DNA of 64,000 nucleotides from JAPYTK01 sp964401935 (GCA_964401935.1 CAYOAL010000029.1:14867-78866); one strand, 5' to 3'. Shown: positions 17,266 to 26,354, counted from the first letter of the stretch. Notes: generated from the letters alone by a model not told the origin. Numbers and translations: made by a program.

Positions 17266-17643
17266 TCAGAGCGCCGTATCGCAGATCGACAGCGCCTCGG
17301 CCGCCTGCTTGCACGACTCCTCGAGCGCGGTGCGCGCCTCGGGGCTCGTGGCCTTGGCGATGGCCTCCCGCATGGTCTTGGCCCCGTCTTCGAGCGCGGT
17401 GCGGGCCGACGGCGGCAGCGCGGTGCAGCCCGCGATCTTGCGCAGGTACTCGTCGCACGACGGGATCCCGGTGCTGCCGCTCGTCGCCCCACCCCCTGGC
17501 GGTGGGTAGTCGGCGCCGGTGGCGCTGTAGGCCGCGGTCGCGATGGCCGAGACCGCGGGCGCGCTCTCGTCGTCGCTCGTCGCCTGGAAACAGCCGCCCA
17601 CGAGCGTCAGCGCCAGCCACGCCGCAGGGAGCCACCGCTTCAT
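17266..17643 (-). CDS. small hypothetical lipoprotein
   Basis: 125 residues. The signal peptide MKRWLPAAWLALTLVGGC ends in a lipobox (Cys18). A Ser/Ala/Gly-rich linker leads to a small helical domain with Cys residues in 'CDEYLRKIAGCTAL' and 'CKQAAEALSICDTAL', likely two disulfides. Similar small Cys-containing lipoproteins occur in Polyangia; no function is known. The ATG at 17643 overlaps the stop of the upstream kinase gene by four bases (ATGA), so it is translationally coupled to it. Confidence 0.75.
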   Translation of the reverse strand: MKRWLPAAWLALTLVGGCFQATSDDESAPAVSAIATAAYSATGADYPPPGGGATSGSTGIPSCDEYLRKIAGCTALPPSARTALEDGAKTMREAIAKATSPEARTALEESCKQAAEALSICDTAL

Positions 17644-19025
17644 TCTCCCTCCCACTTGAACCCGACGAGGGTGGGAGGACGCGCCTTCTTCTCGCGGCGG
17701 GCCGTGGGCCCCTTGGGCCACGTGAACACGAACGTGGCGCCGCGCCCCTCGGGACCTTCCACGTCGACGCGGCCCCCCAGGCTCTTGACCACCTTGCGCA
17801 CGAACGCGAGCCCCATGCCGCTCCCCTCCACCTCGTCGCGGCGCTTGAGGGTGGTGAACAGCCCGAACACCTTGGCGCGCTGTGCGCTGGGGATGCCCGG
17901 ACCGTCGTCTCGCACCCGGAAGCTCACGAAGCTGTCCTCGTCCTCGGCCGTGACCTCCACCTCCCCGCGCGGCAGGTCGTGGTGCTTCACCGCGTTGCCG
18001 ATGAGGTTGAGAAACACCTGCGACAAGAGCGAGCGCTGCGTGACCAAGGAGGGCATGGGCTCGTGCCACCGCACCTCGAAGCCCTCGGGGAGGGCGATCA
18101 TCCCCTTCACCTCGGCGAGCAGCTTGCCCACGTCCACCGCCTCGTAGGGGTGCTCGGCGCGCCCGATGCGCGCGTACGAGAGCAGATCCGTGAGCATGCG
18201 CTCGAGCCGCGCGATCCGCCCGCGGATCGCCTCGAGGTGGTTGGGCAGCTCCTCGTAGTTCTGCGCCTCGAGATCTTCGGCGGCCCACTCGGCCAGGTTC
18301 TGCACCGCGCGGAGCGGCGCCCGGAGATCGTGCGACACCGCGTGGAAGAGCCGCTCGACGTCTTTGTTCACGCGCTCGAGCTCTTTGGACTGCTGCTGGG
18401 CGGCCTGTTCGGCGAGGAGGCGCTCGTGGTGGCCGGTGAGGTCCGACCACGCCAGCGTCACCCGACCGCCGTCGTCCGGCGCCACGAGCGCCACCGCGAC
18501 GTGGATCTCCGCGCCATCGAGGCGATACATCAACCCCTCGAGCTTCGCGTGCGTGTCGCCGCGACCGATCGCCCGGAACAGCGCGCGAAACAGCGGCACC
18601 GCCTCGTCGCGCGCCAGCTCATCCAGACAGGCGTCGAGCATCTCGCGGCTGCGGGCCCCGAAGAGCGCGAGGGCGTCGGCGTTGGCCGTCTGCACCTTGA
18701 GCTCCTCGGCGAGCGTTCGCACCAAGCTCACGTCGGCCTCGAGGTTGGCGAACGTGGCCGGCTCCGCGAGCATCTTGCGCACCCCTCGCACGTCGCACTC
18801 CCAGATCGCGAGCCGAGCGGCGCTCAGCACTCCGTCGATCCACGCCTCGCGATGGCCGAGCGCCGCGGCTCGGTCGCGGAGCTGCATGTGAATCACCTGG
18901 AGCCCGGCGAGCGCCCCGCGCAGATCGCCGGTCGCGGCCTTCACCTCCTCCGGCGTAAGCGTCGCCTCCCCGAGGACGATGGCGTCGATGTGCTCCCGCA
19001 CGCGCTTGAGATCGGTGTCGGCCAT
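17640..19025 (-). CDS. PAS-type sensor histidine kinase, cytoplasmic
   Basis: 461 residues. The N-terminal 230 residues are helical with a PAS-like section ('DGVLSAARLAIWECDVRGVRKML' to 'IHVAVALVAPDDGG'). The HisKA box is 'HAVSHDLRAPLRAVQNLAEW', and the ATPase domain has 'FLNLIGNAVKHHDLPRG', 'VRDDGPGIPSAQ' and 'GSGMGLAFVRKVVKSLGG'. It lacks membrane segments. It resembles the kinase at 14814-16058, which suggests paralogy by local duplication; the FIST gene lies between them. It is coupled to a small lipoprotein gene through an ATGA overlap. No response regulator is adjacent. Confidence 0.9.
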   Translation of the reverse strand: MADTDLKRVREHIDAIVLGEATLTPEEVKAATGDLRGALAGLQVIHMQLRDRAAALGHREAWIDGVLSAARLAIWECDVRGVRKMLAEPATFANLEADVSLVRTLAEELKVQTANADALALFGARSREMLDACLDELARDEAVPLFRALFRAIGRGDTHAKLEGLMYRLDGAEIHVAVALVAPDDGGRVTLAWSDLTGHHERLLAEQAAQQQSKELERVNKDVERLFHAVSHDLRAPLRAVQNLAEWAAEDLEAQNYEELPNHLEAIRGRIARLERMLTDLLSYARIGRAEHPYEAVDVGKLLAEVKGMIALPEGFEVRWHEPMPSLVTQRSLLSQVFLNLIGNAVKHHDLPRGEVEVTAEDEDSFVSFRVRDDGPGIPSAQRAKVFGLFTTLKRRDEVEGSGMGLAFVRKVVKSLGGRVDVEGPEGRGATFVFTWPKGPTARREKKARPPTLVGFKWEGE

Positions 19026-19110
19026 ACCGTCTTGCGCGCATCATGTGGTGTTTGCCGCTTGGCGGCTAGGCCTCATGCGCGCTAACCTCCGCCTGCGCTT
19101 CGAGGCGCGT

Positions 19111-19194
19111 GCCGAAGTGGCGGAATTGGTAGACGCGGCGGATTCAAAATCCGCTGCCCGCAAGGGCTTGTCGGTTCGAGTCCGACCTTCGGTA
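19111..19194 (+). tRNA. tRNA-Leu (anticodon CAA)
   Basis: The acceptor stem pairs GCCGAAG (19111-19117) with CTTCGGT (19187-19193, one G-T pair) and A is the discriminator. The anticodon stem GCGGA/TCCGC encloses loop TTCAAAA, giving CAA. A long variable arm (class II tRNA) and a T-arm with GGTTCGAGTCC follow, as expected for leucine. The 3' CCA is not encoded (ACCC follows). Confidence 0.95.
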
Positions 19195-19220
19195 CCCAGC
19201 GTGCAGGCGCTCCGCTCGTG

Positions 19221-19370
19221 GCGCCGCGAGCGCGCACGCGCCGCCGCGACCGCGCACGCGCCGCCGCGACCGCGCACGCGCCGCCACGATCGCGCAGGCG
19301 TCGCCGTGACCGCGCAGCCGTCGCCGTGACCGCGCAGCCGTCGCCGCGACCGCGCTCGCGTCGCCGTGAG
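19221..19370. repeat. 20-bp tandem repeat, about 7.5 copies
   Basis: Units of the type CCGCCGCGACCGCGCACGCG repeat with an exact 20-bp period (at 19221, 19241, 19261, 19281, 19301, 19321, 19341, partial at 19361). The later units drift to TCGCCGTGACCGCGCAGCCG. The array lies 26 bases downstream of tRNA-Leu. No spacers separate the units, so it is not CRISPR. Confidence 0.9.
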
Positions 19371-20263
19371 CACCGGCCCCGATCGGCTCACCGCGAGCCT
19401 CTCGCCGCGAGCACGTCGCCGCGCTCGCCTCGCCGCCTCCCCCTCGAGCCGTCGCTCCGAACCGGGCGCCGCACCGGAAGCTCCCCGAGGGCCGACAGGG
19501 CGGCGATGGAACTCCCCAGCCTGTGGAAAAGCTGGAGTGATCTTGCGCGGTTGTTCTGGGGAGACTCGGGGCTTGCTGGGGTGAAACTGTGTGCAGGATT
19601 TCACCTGTTCAGGTCGACCTGCATCCTACAAAAAAAGATCGTATGCTTTCTCACAACTTGGCCCCAGAGAGAAAATTTTCGTTTGATCAACCACTAGACA
19701 TTGGGGTAGTGATCGAAACCCTCGTTTGAGCCCGAGCTGACAGATCCAGGAGTGGATCTTCGAGCCCAAACGTCTTCGCCGACCCTCCGGTCGGCACCCC
19801 ACGAACCATGAGTCGCCGCAACACGAGCTCCACCGGTTGGGTCCCACCGTCCTCATGGACGCTGGATCCGGCCAGGGCTTGGGGTGTCCCCGCCTCCTCG
19901 ACGAGAGCCGCCCTCTCGACGAGGTGGCTGGCGCACCCCCTCGATCCGTTGCAGGCCTGACCGTTCGGGCGTCCCGAGTCGCTCGCGACCCGGCCGCAAG
20001 TCCACCGAAGACGTAGGCATCAGCCCACTCGAACGAACAGCTTGGCCTCGAGCAGCGGGCCCGGCTGGACGGGGGGAGGAGCGTGCGCACCACCGCGCGC
20101 GTTCCGTCAGTTTGTCCCCTTTGTCACCCCGGTCAAAAGACAACGACAAGGACGGCAAATGAGAGGACGGCGTATCCACCTGCGGTTCGACGCGTCGGGC
20201 GACATCCCCGCGCGTCTGGCCGAGGGGGTGCTCCGTCCTACGTCACCACTTTAGGGAAACGAC
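19371..20263. other. gene-poor region upstream of nrdJ
   Basis: No ORF here has believable codon or protein character; the open frames are low-complexity Arg/Ser/Pro products of GC-rich DNA. A noticeably AT-richer patch spans about 19590-19720 and contains the nested inverted repeat TGCAGG (19592-19597)/CCTGCA (19618-19623) around ACCTG/CAGGT, followed by A7. A second perfect inverted repeat AGATCCA/TGGATCT with a 4-base loop lies near 19744-19761. I see neither an NrdR box nor a cobalamin riboswitch. This patch may hold the nrdJ promoter. Before nrdJ there is TTTAGGGA, a plausible ribosome binding site. Confidence 0.5.
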
Positions 20264-23200
20264 ATGGCGCAGACGAACATCGTGGGCAAAGGTAGCATTG
20301 CCAAGGGCAGCATCTCCGAGGGTAGCAGCATCTCCGAAGGTAGTCGCGAGGGAGGGATGGGGAACGGCTCCAAAGACGCCGCTGAGTCGTCCAAAAACGC
20401 CGCTGAGTCGGCTGCTCGAAACGACAAGCGGTCCAAGCGCAAGCGCCGGACGCAGCGTCCTACCGAGCCGCCCTACGGCCTCGAGTTCGATCGCCGGGTG
20501 ACGACGGAGGGCGTCGATCCGCTCGACGAGCTCCGCTTCGAGAAGCGCACCAGCGTCATCACCAACCCCGACGGGTCGGTGGTGTTCAAGATGGAGGGCG
20601 CCGAGATCCCCGCGAGCTGGTCGCAGCTCGCCACCGATATCGTCGTGTCGAAGTACTTCCGCAAGGCGGGCCTGTTCGGTGACAAGGACCACAGCGAGAC
20701 GAGCGTGCGGCAGGTGGTGTACCGCATCGCTCACACGATCCGCACGGCCGGCGATCAGTTTGGCGGCTACTTCGCGTCGACCGAAGACGCCGACGCGTTC
20801 GAGGCCGAGCTCACCTACTTCCTCGCCAACCAGATGGGCGCGTTCAACTCCCCGGTGTGGTTCAACTGCGGCCTGTGGCACGAGTACCAGGTGCGCGGGG
20901 CGGGTGGGAACTACGCCTGGAACCCCGCCGCGAAGGAGGGCTCGACGGACGAGATCTTCGAGATCGACAACGCCTACGAGCGCCCCCAGTGCTCGGCGTG
21001 CTTCATCCAGTCGGTGGATGACGACATGATGTCGATCTACGAGCTCGTGAAGAACGAGGCGCGCCTCTTCAAGTACGGCTCGGGCACCGGCACCAACTTC
21101 AGCGCCCTGCGTGGCAAGCAGGAGAAGCTGTCTGGGGGCGGCACCTCGAGCGGACTCATGAGCTTCCTCGAGGTGTTCGACCGCGCCGCCGGCGCCACCA
21201 AGAGCGGCGGCACCACCCGGCGCGCCGCCAAGATGGTGTGCCTCGACATGGATCACCCCGAGATCCTCGACTTCGTCCAGTGGAAGGTGCGCGAGGAGAA
21301 GAAGGCGCGCGCGCTCATCGGGGCCGGCTACGAGGCCGACTTCAACGGCGAGGCGTATCACACCATCAGCGGCCAGAACTCCAACAACTCGGTGCGTGTC
21401 ACCGACGAGTTCATGCACGCGGCCACGCTCTCCGAGGGCGGCGCCGCGCCCCCGCCGCCCACCCGCACGATGGCACCCAAGGACGAGTGGCACACCATCG
21501 CCCGCACCACCGGCGAGATCGTCGAGACCCACCGCGCGAGCCACCTCTGGAACACCATCGCCGAGGCCGCCTGGGCCTGCGCCGATCCCGGCGTGCAGTA
21601 CGACTCCACCATCAACCGCTGGCACACCTGCCCGAACACGGATCGCATTCGCGCGAGCAACCCGTGCTCGGAGTACATGTTCCTCGACAACAGCGCGTGC
21701 AACCTGGCGAGCCTCAACCTCACCAAGTTCCTCCGCGACGACAACTCCTTCGATGTCGACCTCTATCGCCACGCGTCGCGCGTGTTCTTCACCGCGATGG
21801 AGATCCTGGTCGACCTCTCGAGCTACCCCACCCGGCTGATCGCGAAGAACTCGCACGAGTACCGCCCCCTCGGCCTCGGCTACGCCAACCTCGGCACGCT
21901 GCTCATGCGACTCGGCCTCCCCTACGACTCCGACGCCGGGCGCGCGGTGGCCGGCGCGGTCACCTCCATCCTCTGCGGCACCGCTTACCGAACGAGCGCG
22001 GAGATCGCGGCCAGCAAGGGGCCCTTCGCAGGCTACGCGAAGAACCGGGAGCCGATGCTGCGGGTGATGGGGATGCATCGCGACGCGGCCTACGCCATCG
22101 ATCGCGACGAGTGCCCCGACGACCTGTGGCGCGCCGCGGTGCAAGACTGGGACGACGCCTACGAGCTCGGCAAGCAGCACGGCTACCGCAACGCGCAGTC
22201 GACGGTGCTCGCCCCCACCGGCACCATCGGCCTGTTGATGGACTGCGACACGACCGGCGTGGAGCCCGACTTCGCGCTCGTGAAGTTCAAGAAGCTCGCT
22301 GGCGGCGGCTACTTCAAGATCGTGAACCAGTCGGTGCCGTTGGCCCTCGAGACGCTTGGTTACTCGGAGCACGAGATCCAAGAGATCGTCGCGCACATCT
22401 CGGGGACGAACACGTTGCTCGCGGCCCCCGACATCAACCGCGCCAAGCTCCTGCAGCTCGGGCTCACCAAGGAGGAGCTCAACAAGGCAGAGGAGGCGCT
22501 CCCGAGCGTGTTCGATCTGTCTCAAGCGTTCGCGGTGTGGGTGGTCGGCGAAGACGCGTACGAGCGCCTGGGGGTACCCGGCTACGGCGCCCGCAAGGGG
22601 GAGAAGCCCAAGGAGCTGCTCACGCACCTCGGCTTCACCCGCGAGCAGATCCAGCGCGCCAGCGACGTCATCGTCGGTCACATGACCATCGAGGGGGCTC
22701 CCCACCTCCGCGACGAGCACCTGCCGGTGTTCGACTGCGCCAACCGGTGCGGCCGCCTCGGCAAGCGCTACCTCGCCCCGATGTCGCACGTGAAGATGAT
22801 GGCCGCCACGCAGCCGTTCCTGTCGGGCGCCATCAGCAAGACGGTCAACCTGCCCAACGACGCGACCGTAGACGACGTGCGCGAGATCTACGAGGCGGGC
22901 TGGCGTCTCGGCCTGAAGGCGGTGGCCATCTATCGCGACGGCTGCAAGGCGTCGCAGCCCCTCGGCACCACCGACGACGGCGCGGAGGAGCGCGACGCGA
23001 AGGACAAGAAGGAGAAGAAGGACAAGAAGGACGAGGCGGCGGCCAAGGCTGCGACCGCCAAGCCCACCGCGGTCGAGCTGGTGCGCGCCAACCCCGAGAC
23101 GGCCACCCATCCGGTGGGCATCCGTGTGCGCCTGCCGCGCAAGCGCAGCGGCTTCACGCAGGAGGCGCGCGTAGGCGGGCACAAGATCTTCCTCCGCACC

Positions 23201-23743
23201 GGCGAATACGTCGACGGCACGCTCGGCGAGATCTTCATCGACATGCACAAGGAGGGTGCCGCCTTCCGCTCGCTCATGAACTGCTTCGCGATGGCCGTCT
23301 CGGTGGGTCTCCAGTACGGCGTGCCGCTCGAGACGTTCGTCGATCAGTTCACGTTCACCCGCTTCGAGCCGCAGGGCACGGTGGAGGGTCACGACAACAT
23401 CAAGTTCGCGACCTCGATCGTCGACTACATCTTCCGCACGCTCGGCGTGGAGTACCTCGCCCGCTACGATCTGGCGCACGTGCCGCCAGAGCCGCCGCCG
23501 ATTCAGGACCCGTCCGAGTCGCGCGCGGAGGAGGAAGCGGCGGCCGTCGCCGACGACGAGCCGGCGCCGGTGTCCGCGGTGGAGGTGGCCCACCACCACG
23601 AGGGCGCGGGCAGCGTGCTCGATGCACAGCTCGAAGAGATGATGGGCGACGCGCCGGTGTGCGACAACTGCGGGCACATCACCGTGCGCAACGGCGCCTG
23701 CTACAAGTGTCTCAACTGCGGCAACTCGCTCGGCTGTAGCTGA
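20264..23743 (+). CDS. nrdJ: adenosylcobalamin-dependent (class II) ribonucleoside-diphosphate reductase
   Basis: 1159 residues. A low-complexity Ser/Gly/Lys N-terminal extension (about 1-70, repeats such as KGSISEGSSISEGS) precedes the catalytic alpha/beta barrel. Seen are 'AFNSPVWFNCGL', 'PQCSACFIQSVDDDM', 'GSGTGTNFSALRG', the NPCSE active-site block (N466, C468, E470), 'NLASLNL', 'APTGTIGLLMDCDTTGVEPDFALVK' and 'ISKTVNLPNDATVDDV'. A TSCPD-like segment follows a charged linker, and a C-terminal zinc ribbon (from C1133, CDNCG...CYKCLNCG) ends the protein. The enzyme makes deoxyribonucleotides using a cobalamin-generated thiyl radical and needs no oxygen or small subunit. A good RBS (AGGGA) lies 7 bases before the ATG, and a terminator follows. 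It is monocistronic. Confidence 0.95.
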   Translation: MAQTNIVGKGSIAKGSISEGSSISEGSREGGMGNGSKDAAESSKNAAESAARNDKRSKRKRRTQRPTEPPYGLEFDRRVTTEGVDPLDELRFEKRTSVITNPDGSVVFKMEGAEIPASWSQLATDIVVSKYFRKAGLFGDKDHSETSVRQVVYRIAHTIRTAGDQFGGYFASTEDADAFEAELTYFLANQMGAFNSPVWFNCGLWHEYQVRGAGGNYAWNPAAKEGSTDEIFEIDNAYERPQCSACFIQSVDDDMMSIYELVKNEARLFKYGSGTGTNFSALRGKQEKLSGGGTSSGLMSFLEVFDRAAGATKSGGTTRRAAKMVCLDMDHPEILDFVQWKVREEKKARALIGAGYEADFNGEAYHTISGQNSNNSVRVTDEFMHAATLSEGGAAPPPPTRTMAPKDEWHTIARTTGEIVETHRASHLWNTIAEAAWACADPGVQYDSTINRWHTCPNTDRIRASNPCSEYMFLDNSACNLASLNLTKFLRDDNSFDVDLYRHASRVFFTAMEILVDLSSYPTRLIAKNSHEYRPLGLGYANLGTLLMRLGLPYDSDAGRAVAGAVTSILCGTAYRTSAEIAASKGPFAGYAKNREPMLRVMGMHRDAAYAIDRDECPDDLWRAAVQDWDDAYELGKQHGYRNAQSTVLAPTGTIGLLMDCDTTGVEPDFALVKFKKLAGGGYFKIVNQSVPLALETLGYSEHEIQEIVAHISGTNTLLAAPDINRAKLLQLGLTKEELNKAEEALPSVFDLSQAFAVWVVGEDAYERLGVPGYGARKGEKPKELLTHLGFTREQIQRASDVIVGHMTIEGAPHLRDEHLPVFDCANRCGRLGKRYLAPMSHVKMMAATQPFLSGAISKTVNLPNDATVDDVREIYEAGWRLGLKAVAIYRDGCKASQPLGTTDDGAEERDAKDKKEKKDKKDEAAAKAATAKPTAVELVRANPETATHPVGIRVRLPRKRSGFTQEARVGGHKIFLRTGEYVDGTLGEIFIDMHKEGAAFRSLMNCFAMAVSVGLQYGVPLETFVDQFTFTRFEPQGTVEGHDNIKFATSIVDYIFRTLGVEYLARYDLAHVPPEPPPIQDPSESRAEEEAAAVADDEPAPVSAVEVAHHHEGAGSVLDAQLEEMMGDAPVCDNCGHITVRNGACYKCLNCGNSLGCS

Positions 23744-23762
23744 GCGACGCGCTCCACCGGAG

Positions 23763-23800
23763 CGGCCCCGAAGCCCGAGCGGCGTCGGGGCCGTTCTTCA
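23763..23800 (+). terminator. rho-independent terminator of nrdJ
   Basis: Stem CGGCCCCGA (23763-23771) pairs perfectly with TCGGGGCCG (23785-23793), then TTCTTCATTT. It lies 20 bases after the nrdJ stop. Confidence 0.8.
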
Positions 23801-23825
23801 TTTCGCCGCGGCACTCCCCTCACGT

Positions 23826-23900
23826 CGTCGACGCAGCGTCGTCGTCACCGCACGCCGTCGCCACCGCAGCGTCGTCGCCACCGCAGCGTCGCGGGCGCCC
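23826..23900. repeat. short degenerate GC-rich tandem repeat between convergent nrdJ and alr
   Basis: About four imperfect units of the type GCAGCGTCGTCGCCACC with a roughly 17-bp period fill the gap between the nrdJ terminator and the alr stop codon. The sequence style resembles the arrays at 19221 and 25398. Confidence 0.6.
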
Positions 23901-23903
23901 GCC

Positions 23904-25262
23904 TCAGGGGTGACGGTAGAAGCGGGGGACGCGCCGGCTGATGCTGGTGAGGCACTCCCACGAGATGGTGCCGATCTTCTCCGCGATCTCGTGCGCGGTG
24001 ATCACGTCGGCGCCGAGGCGCCCCTTCTGCTCTCCGAGCACCACCACCTCGTCGCGCACCGCGACGCCGGGCACGTCGGTGACGTCGATCATGACCAGAT
24101 CCATCGACACCGTCCCCACGATGGGCGCACGCCGGCCGCACACCAGGAGCTCGCCGCGGTTGGAGAGGGCGCGATTCAGCCCGTCGGCGTAGCCCATCGG
24201 GATGGTGGCGATGCGGCTCGCGCGGTGCGCCGTCCACGTGTGGCCGTAGCCGATCGACTCGCCGGGCGCGATGTCGCGCAGCGCCACAACCTCGCTCAGC
24301 ACCCGCATCGCCGGCCGCAGGTTGGGGCGGCGTCGCGCGCTCGAGGGCTCGCCGGGGCAGGGATGAACCCCGAAGAGCGCGAGCCCGGGGCGCACCAGAT
24401 CGAGCTGAGCCTCGGGAGCCCGCAGCATGGCGGCGCTGTTCGCCGCGTGTCGAATCGAGGGGGCGAAGCCGGCGCGCCGCACGATGGCGGCGGCGCGGTC
24501 GAACTCCGCGAGCTGGGCGCGGGTCGCCTCGAGCGAGTGCGCGTCGGCGCAGGCGAGGTGCGTCATCAGCCCCGTCACCCGCAGCTCCTTCGCAAGGGAG
24601 AGGGCGTTCAGCGTCCCCTCGAGCTCGGCAGGCCGCACCCCGAGGCGCCCCATCCCCGTGTCCACCTTGAGGTGAACGGCCACCTCGCGGCGCTGCATGA
24701 AGCGCGCGGCGGCGGCGAGCAGCTCGATCTGCCCTGGGTCGTACACCACCGGCGTGAGGTGGTGCTCGAGGAGCGCCTCCACGCCATCGCGGCGACGCCC
24801 GAAGTAGCCGCCCATCACCAACACGGGGCAGCTCACGCCAGCCTCGCGCAGCTCGATCCCCTCCTCGAGGAGCGCGACGCACAACCCATCGACCCCCGCA
24901 TGCTCGAGGGTGGTGGCGACCGCTCGTGCGCCGTGACCGTAACCGTCGGCCTTGAGCACGGCCCACAGGCGCGCTCGGGTGGCGGCTCCTTGCGACGGCG
25001 CCTCTGCGCGGTCGGCCACCAGCCCGTCGATGAGCTCACGGAAATTGTGGCGCACGTTGGCGAGGTTGATCTCGGCGCGGGTGACGCGGGCCGCCTTCGC
25101 CGGTGCTGCACGAGGCGGGCGCACCACGCGGAGCTCACGCTGCTCGATCATCGGCGGTGGATCCCCGCCGAGCGGATCGCGTGGCGTCACGACCACCTCG
25201 CGAGCCGGTGGGGGATCGACGGGTTCGACCTCGGAGTCCAGCTGTGGCCGGGAGAGTGCCAT
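23904..25262 (-). CDS. alr: alanine racemase
   Basis: 452 residues from ATG 25262. An extra N-terminal segment of about 60 residues precedes the catalytic core; a start at 25151 (Met38) would give 415 residues, nearer the family norm of about 370. The PLP lysine is K104 in 'WAVLKADGYGHGA'. Other landmarks are 'VHLKVDTGMGRLGV', 'RHAANSAAML', 'VRPGLALFG', the catalytic Tyr in 'ESIGYGHTWTA' and 'GTVSMDLVMIDVTD'. The enzyme converts L- to D-alanine for peptidoglycan. The promoter side abuts a 19-bp tandem repeat array with an assembly gap. The gene is convergent with nrdJ. Confidence 0.95.
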   Translation of the reverse strand: MALSRPQLDSEVEPVDPPPAREVVVTPRDPLGGDPPPMIEQRELRVVRPPRAAPAKAARVTRAEINLANVRHNFRELIDGLVADRAEAPSQGAATRARLWAVLKADGYGHGARAVATTLEHAGVDGLCVALLEEGIELREAGVSCPVLVMGGYFGRRRDGVEALLEHHLTPVVYDPGQIELLAAAARFMQRREVAVHLKVDTGMGRLGVRPAELEGTLNALSLAKELRVTGLMTHLACADAHSLEATRAQLAEFDRAAAIVRRAGFAPSIRHAANSAAMLRAPEAQLDLVRPGLALFGVHPCPGEPSSARRRPNLRPAMRVLSEVVALRDIAPGESIGYGHTWTAHRASRIATIPMGYADGLNRALSNRGELLVCGRRAPIVGTVSMDLVMIDVTDVPGVAVRDEVVVLGEQKGRLGADVITAHEIAEKIGTISWECLTSISRRVPRFYRHP

Positions 25263-25397
25263 GATGGGTCTCGTATCGAAATGCGCCCCCAAGGGCAAAG
25301 ATTCCCACGGGTGAGCGGGTGGTAGCGTCGGCACCTCACGAGCGCAAGACCGGCGCGGGGCTCGGCTCCTCGCGCCGGCTCGCTGTCCATGGCCGAG

Positions 25398-25706
25398 CGA
25401 CCGACACGGCGGCGCCCTCCCGACACGGCGGCGCCCTACCGACACTGCGGCGCCCTACCGACACTGCGGCGCCCTNNNNNNNNNNNNNNNNNNNNNNNNN
25501 NNNNNNNNNNNNNNNNNNNNNNNNNNNNNNNNNNNNNNNNNNNNNNNNNNNNNNNNNNNNNNNNNNNNNNNNNNNCGCCCTACCGACACTGCGGCGCCCT
25601 ACCGACACTGCGGCGCCCTACCGACACTGCGGCGCCCTACCGACACTGCGGCGCCCTACCGACACTGCGGCGCCCTACCGACACTGCGGCGCCCTACCGA
25701 CACTGC
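25398..25706. repeat. 19-bp tandem repeat array containing an assembly gap
   Basis: The unit CGCCCTACCGACACTGCGG repeats with a 19-bp period: about four copies before the gap, seven near-perfect copies after it (25576-25709). The 100 Ns at 25476-25575 are a nominal gap, so true copy number is unknown. At the right end the last unit enters the 3' end of the minus-strand gene and supplies its TAG stop codon. There are no spacers, so this is not CRISPR. It occupies most of the 431-bp interval between the starts/ends of alr and the Cys-rich lipoprotein gene. Confidence 0.95.
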
Positions 25707-26272
25707 TGCGTGCATTGCCGGAGCCCTGCCTCACAGCCCGGCTTGCAGCCGCTCCGCTGCGTCGAGGCGTCGCAGCCGTCGAGGCACGCCTCGTTCACCA
25801 CGCGACACTCGGCGTGACAAGCGTGGACGGGGGCGAAGTCTTCCCGCTGCTCGAGGAGGCTCTTGCTGAGCTGCGGGAGCGGTGCGGTGTTCGGGGACAA
25901 CACCGCGCTCGACTTGACGACGTCGCCCGAGTCACCGAGCTGTTGGATACGCAGCTGGGCGTGGAGCACGCGATCGCGAGTCTGCCCATAGGTGTAGTGC
26001 GTGACCCACTCGGTCCAGCAGGCCCGGCGGTCGCTGGCGGCGATCTGCGGCTGCGCGTCGAGCGCCATGCAGTGCTCGAAGCGGATGTCCCCCTCGTAGA
26101 TCGCCTGGATGCTCGCTCCACAGCCCGACGCGAGGGTCCCCGCCCCCAGCACCGCTCCTCCGAGCACGACCGCGGCCACGCGGCCTCCGACCACGGCCGC
26201 CGCCACGCGCCTACCCCAGCGGGCCGGCAGCACCACGAACCGAGACGTCAAACGCGCGTCGGAGGCTTTCAT
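25694..26272 (-). CDS. Cys-rich hypothetical lipoprotein
   Basis: 192 residues. A long Ala/Val/Gly-rich signal region ends in a probable lipobox 'GTLASGC' (Cys at about 51), preceded by an Arg-containing N-terminus that may be mis-started. The mature part has 'YEGDIRFEHCMALD', 'RACWTEWVTHYTYGQTRDRVLHAQ' and a C-terminal region with many Cys ('CHAECRVVNEACLDGC', 'CKPGCEAGLRQCTQQC') in CxxxC spacing, suggesting a disulfide-rich fold. I recognise the style from Polyangia but know no function. Its stop codon lies in the adjacent 19-bp repeat, so the C-terminus may vary with repeat expansion. Confidence 0.75.
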   Translation of the reverse strand: MKASDARLTSRFVVLPARWGRRVAAAVVGGRVAAVVLGGAVLGAGTLASGCGASIQAIYEGDIRFEHCMALDAQPQIAASDRRACWTEWVTHYTYGQTRDRVLHAQLRIQQLGDSGDVVKSSAVLSPNTAPLPQLSKSLLEQREDFAPVHACHAECRVVNEACLDGCDASTQRSGCKPGCEAGLRQCTQQCR

Positions 26273-26354
26273 GCTAGACCCACGTGCTCATCTTTTATAG
26301 CACCTTCGCCTCCCATCCGCGGGCACAAGGCCCCCGGCGCGAAAAGAACCACAC

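Noticed and set aside
19371..20263. Cobalamin riboswitch or NrdR box upstream of nrdJ
   Set aside because: I find no B12-box-like core and no NrdR palindrome.
20243..23677. Very long minus-strand open frame opposite nrdJ
   Set aside because: It is antisense to a clear ribonucleotide reductase and its product is His/Arg/Val/Leu-rich low-complexity; it results from high third-position GC.
25398..25709. CRISPR array
   Set aside because: Units are directly adjacent with no spacers and are perfect tandem copies of 19 bp; no cas genes are near.
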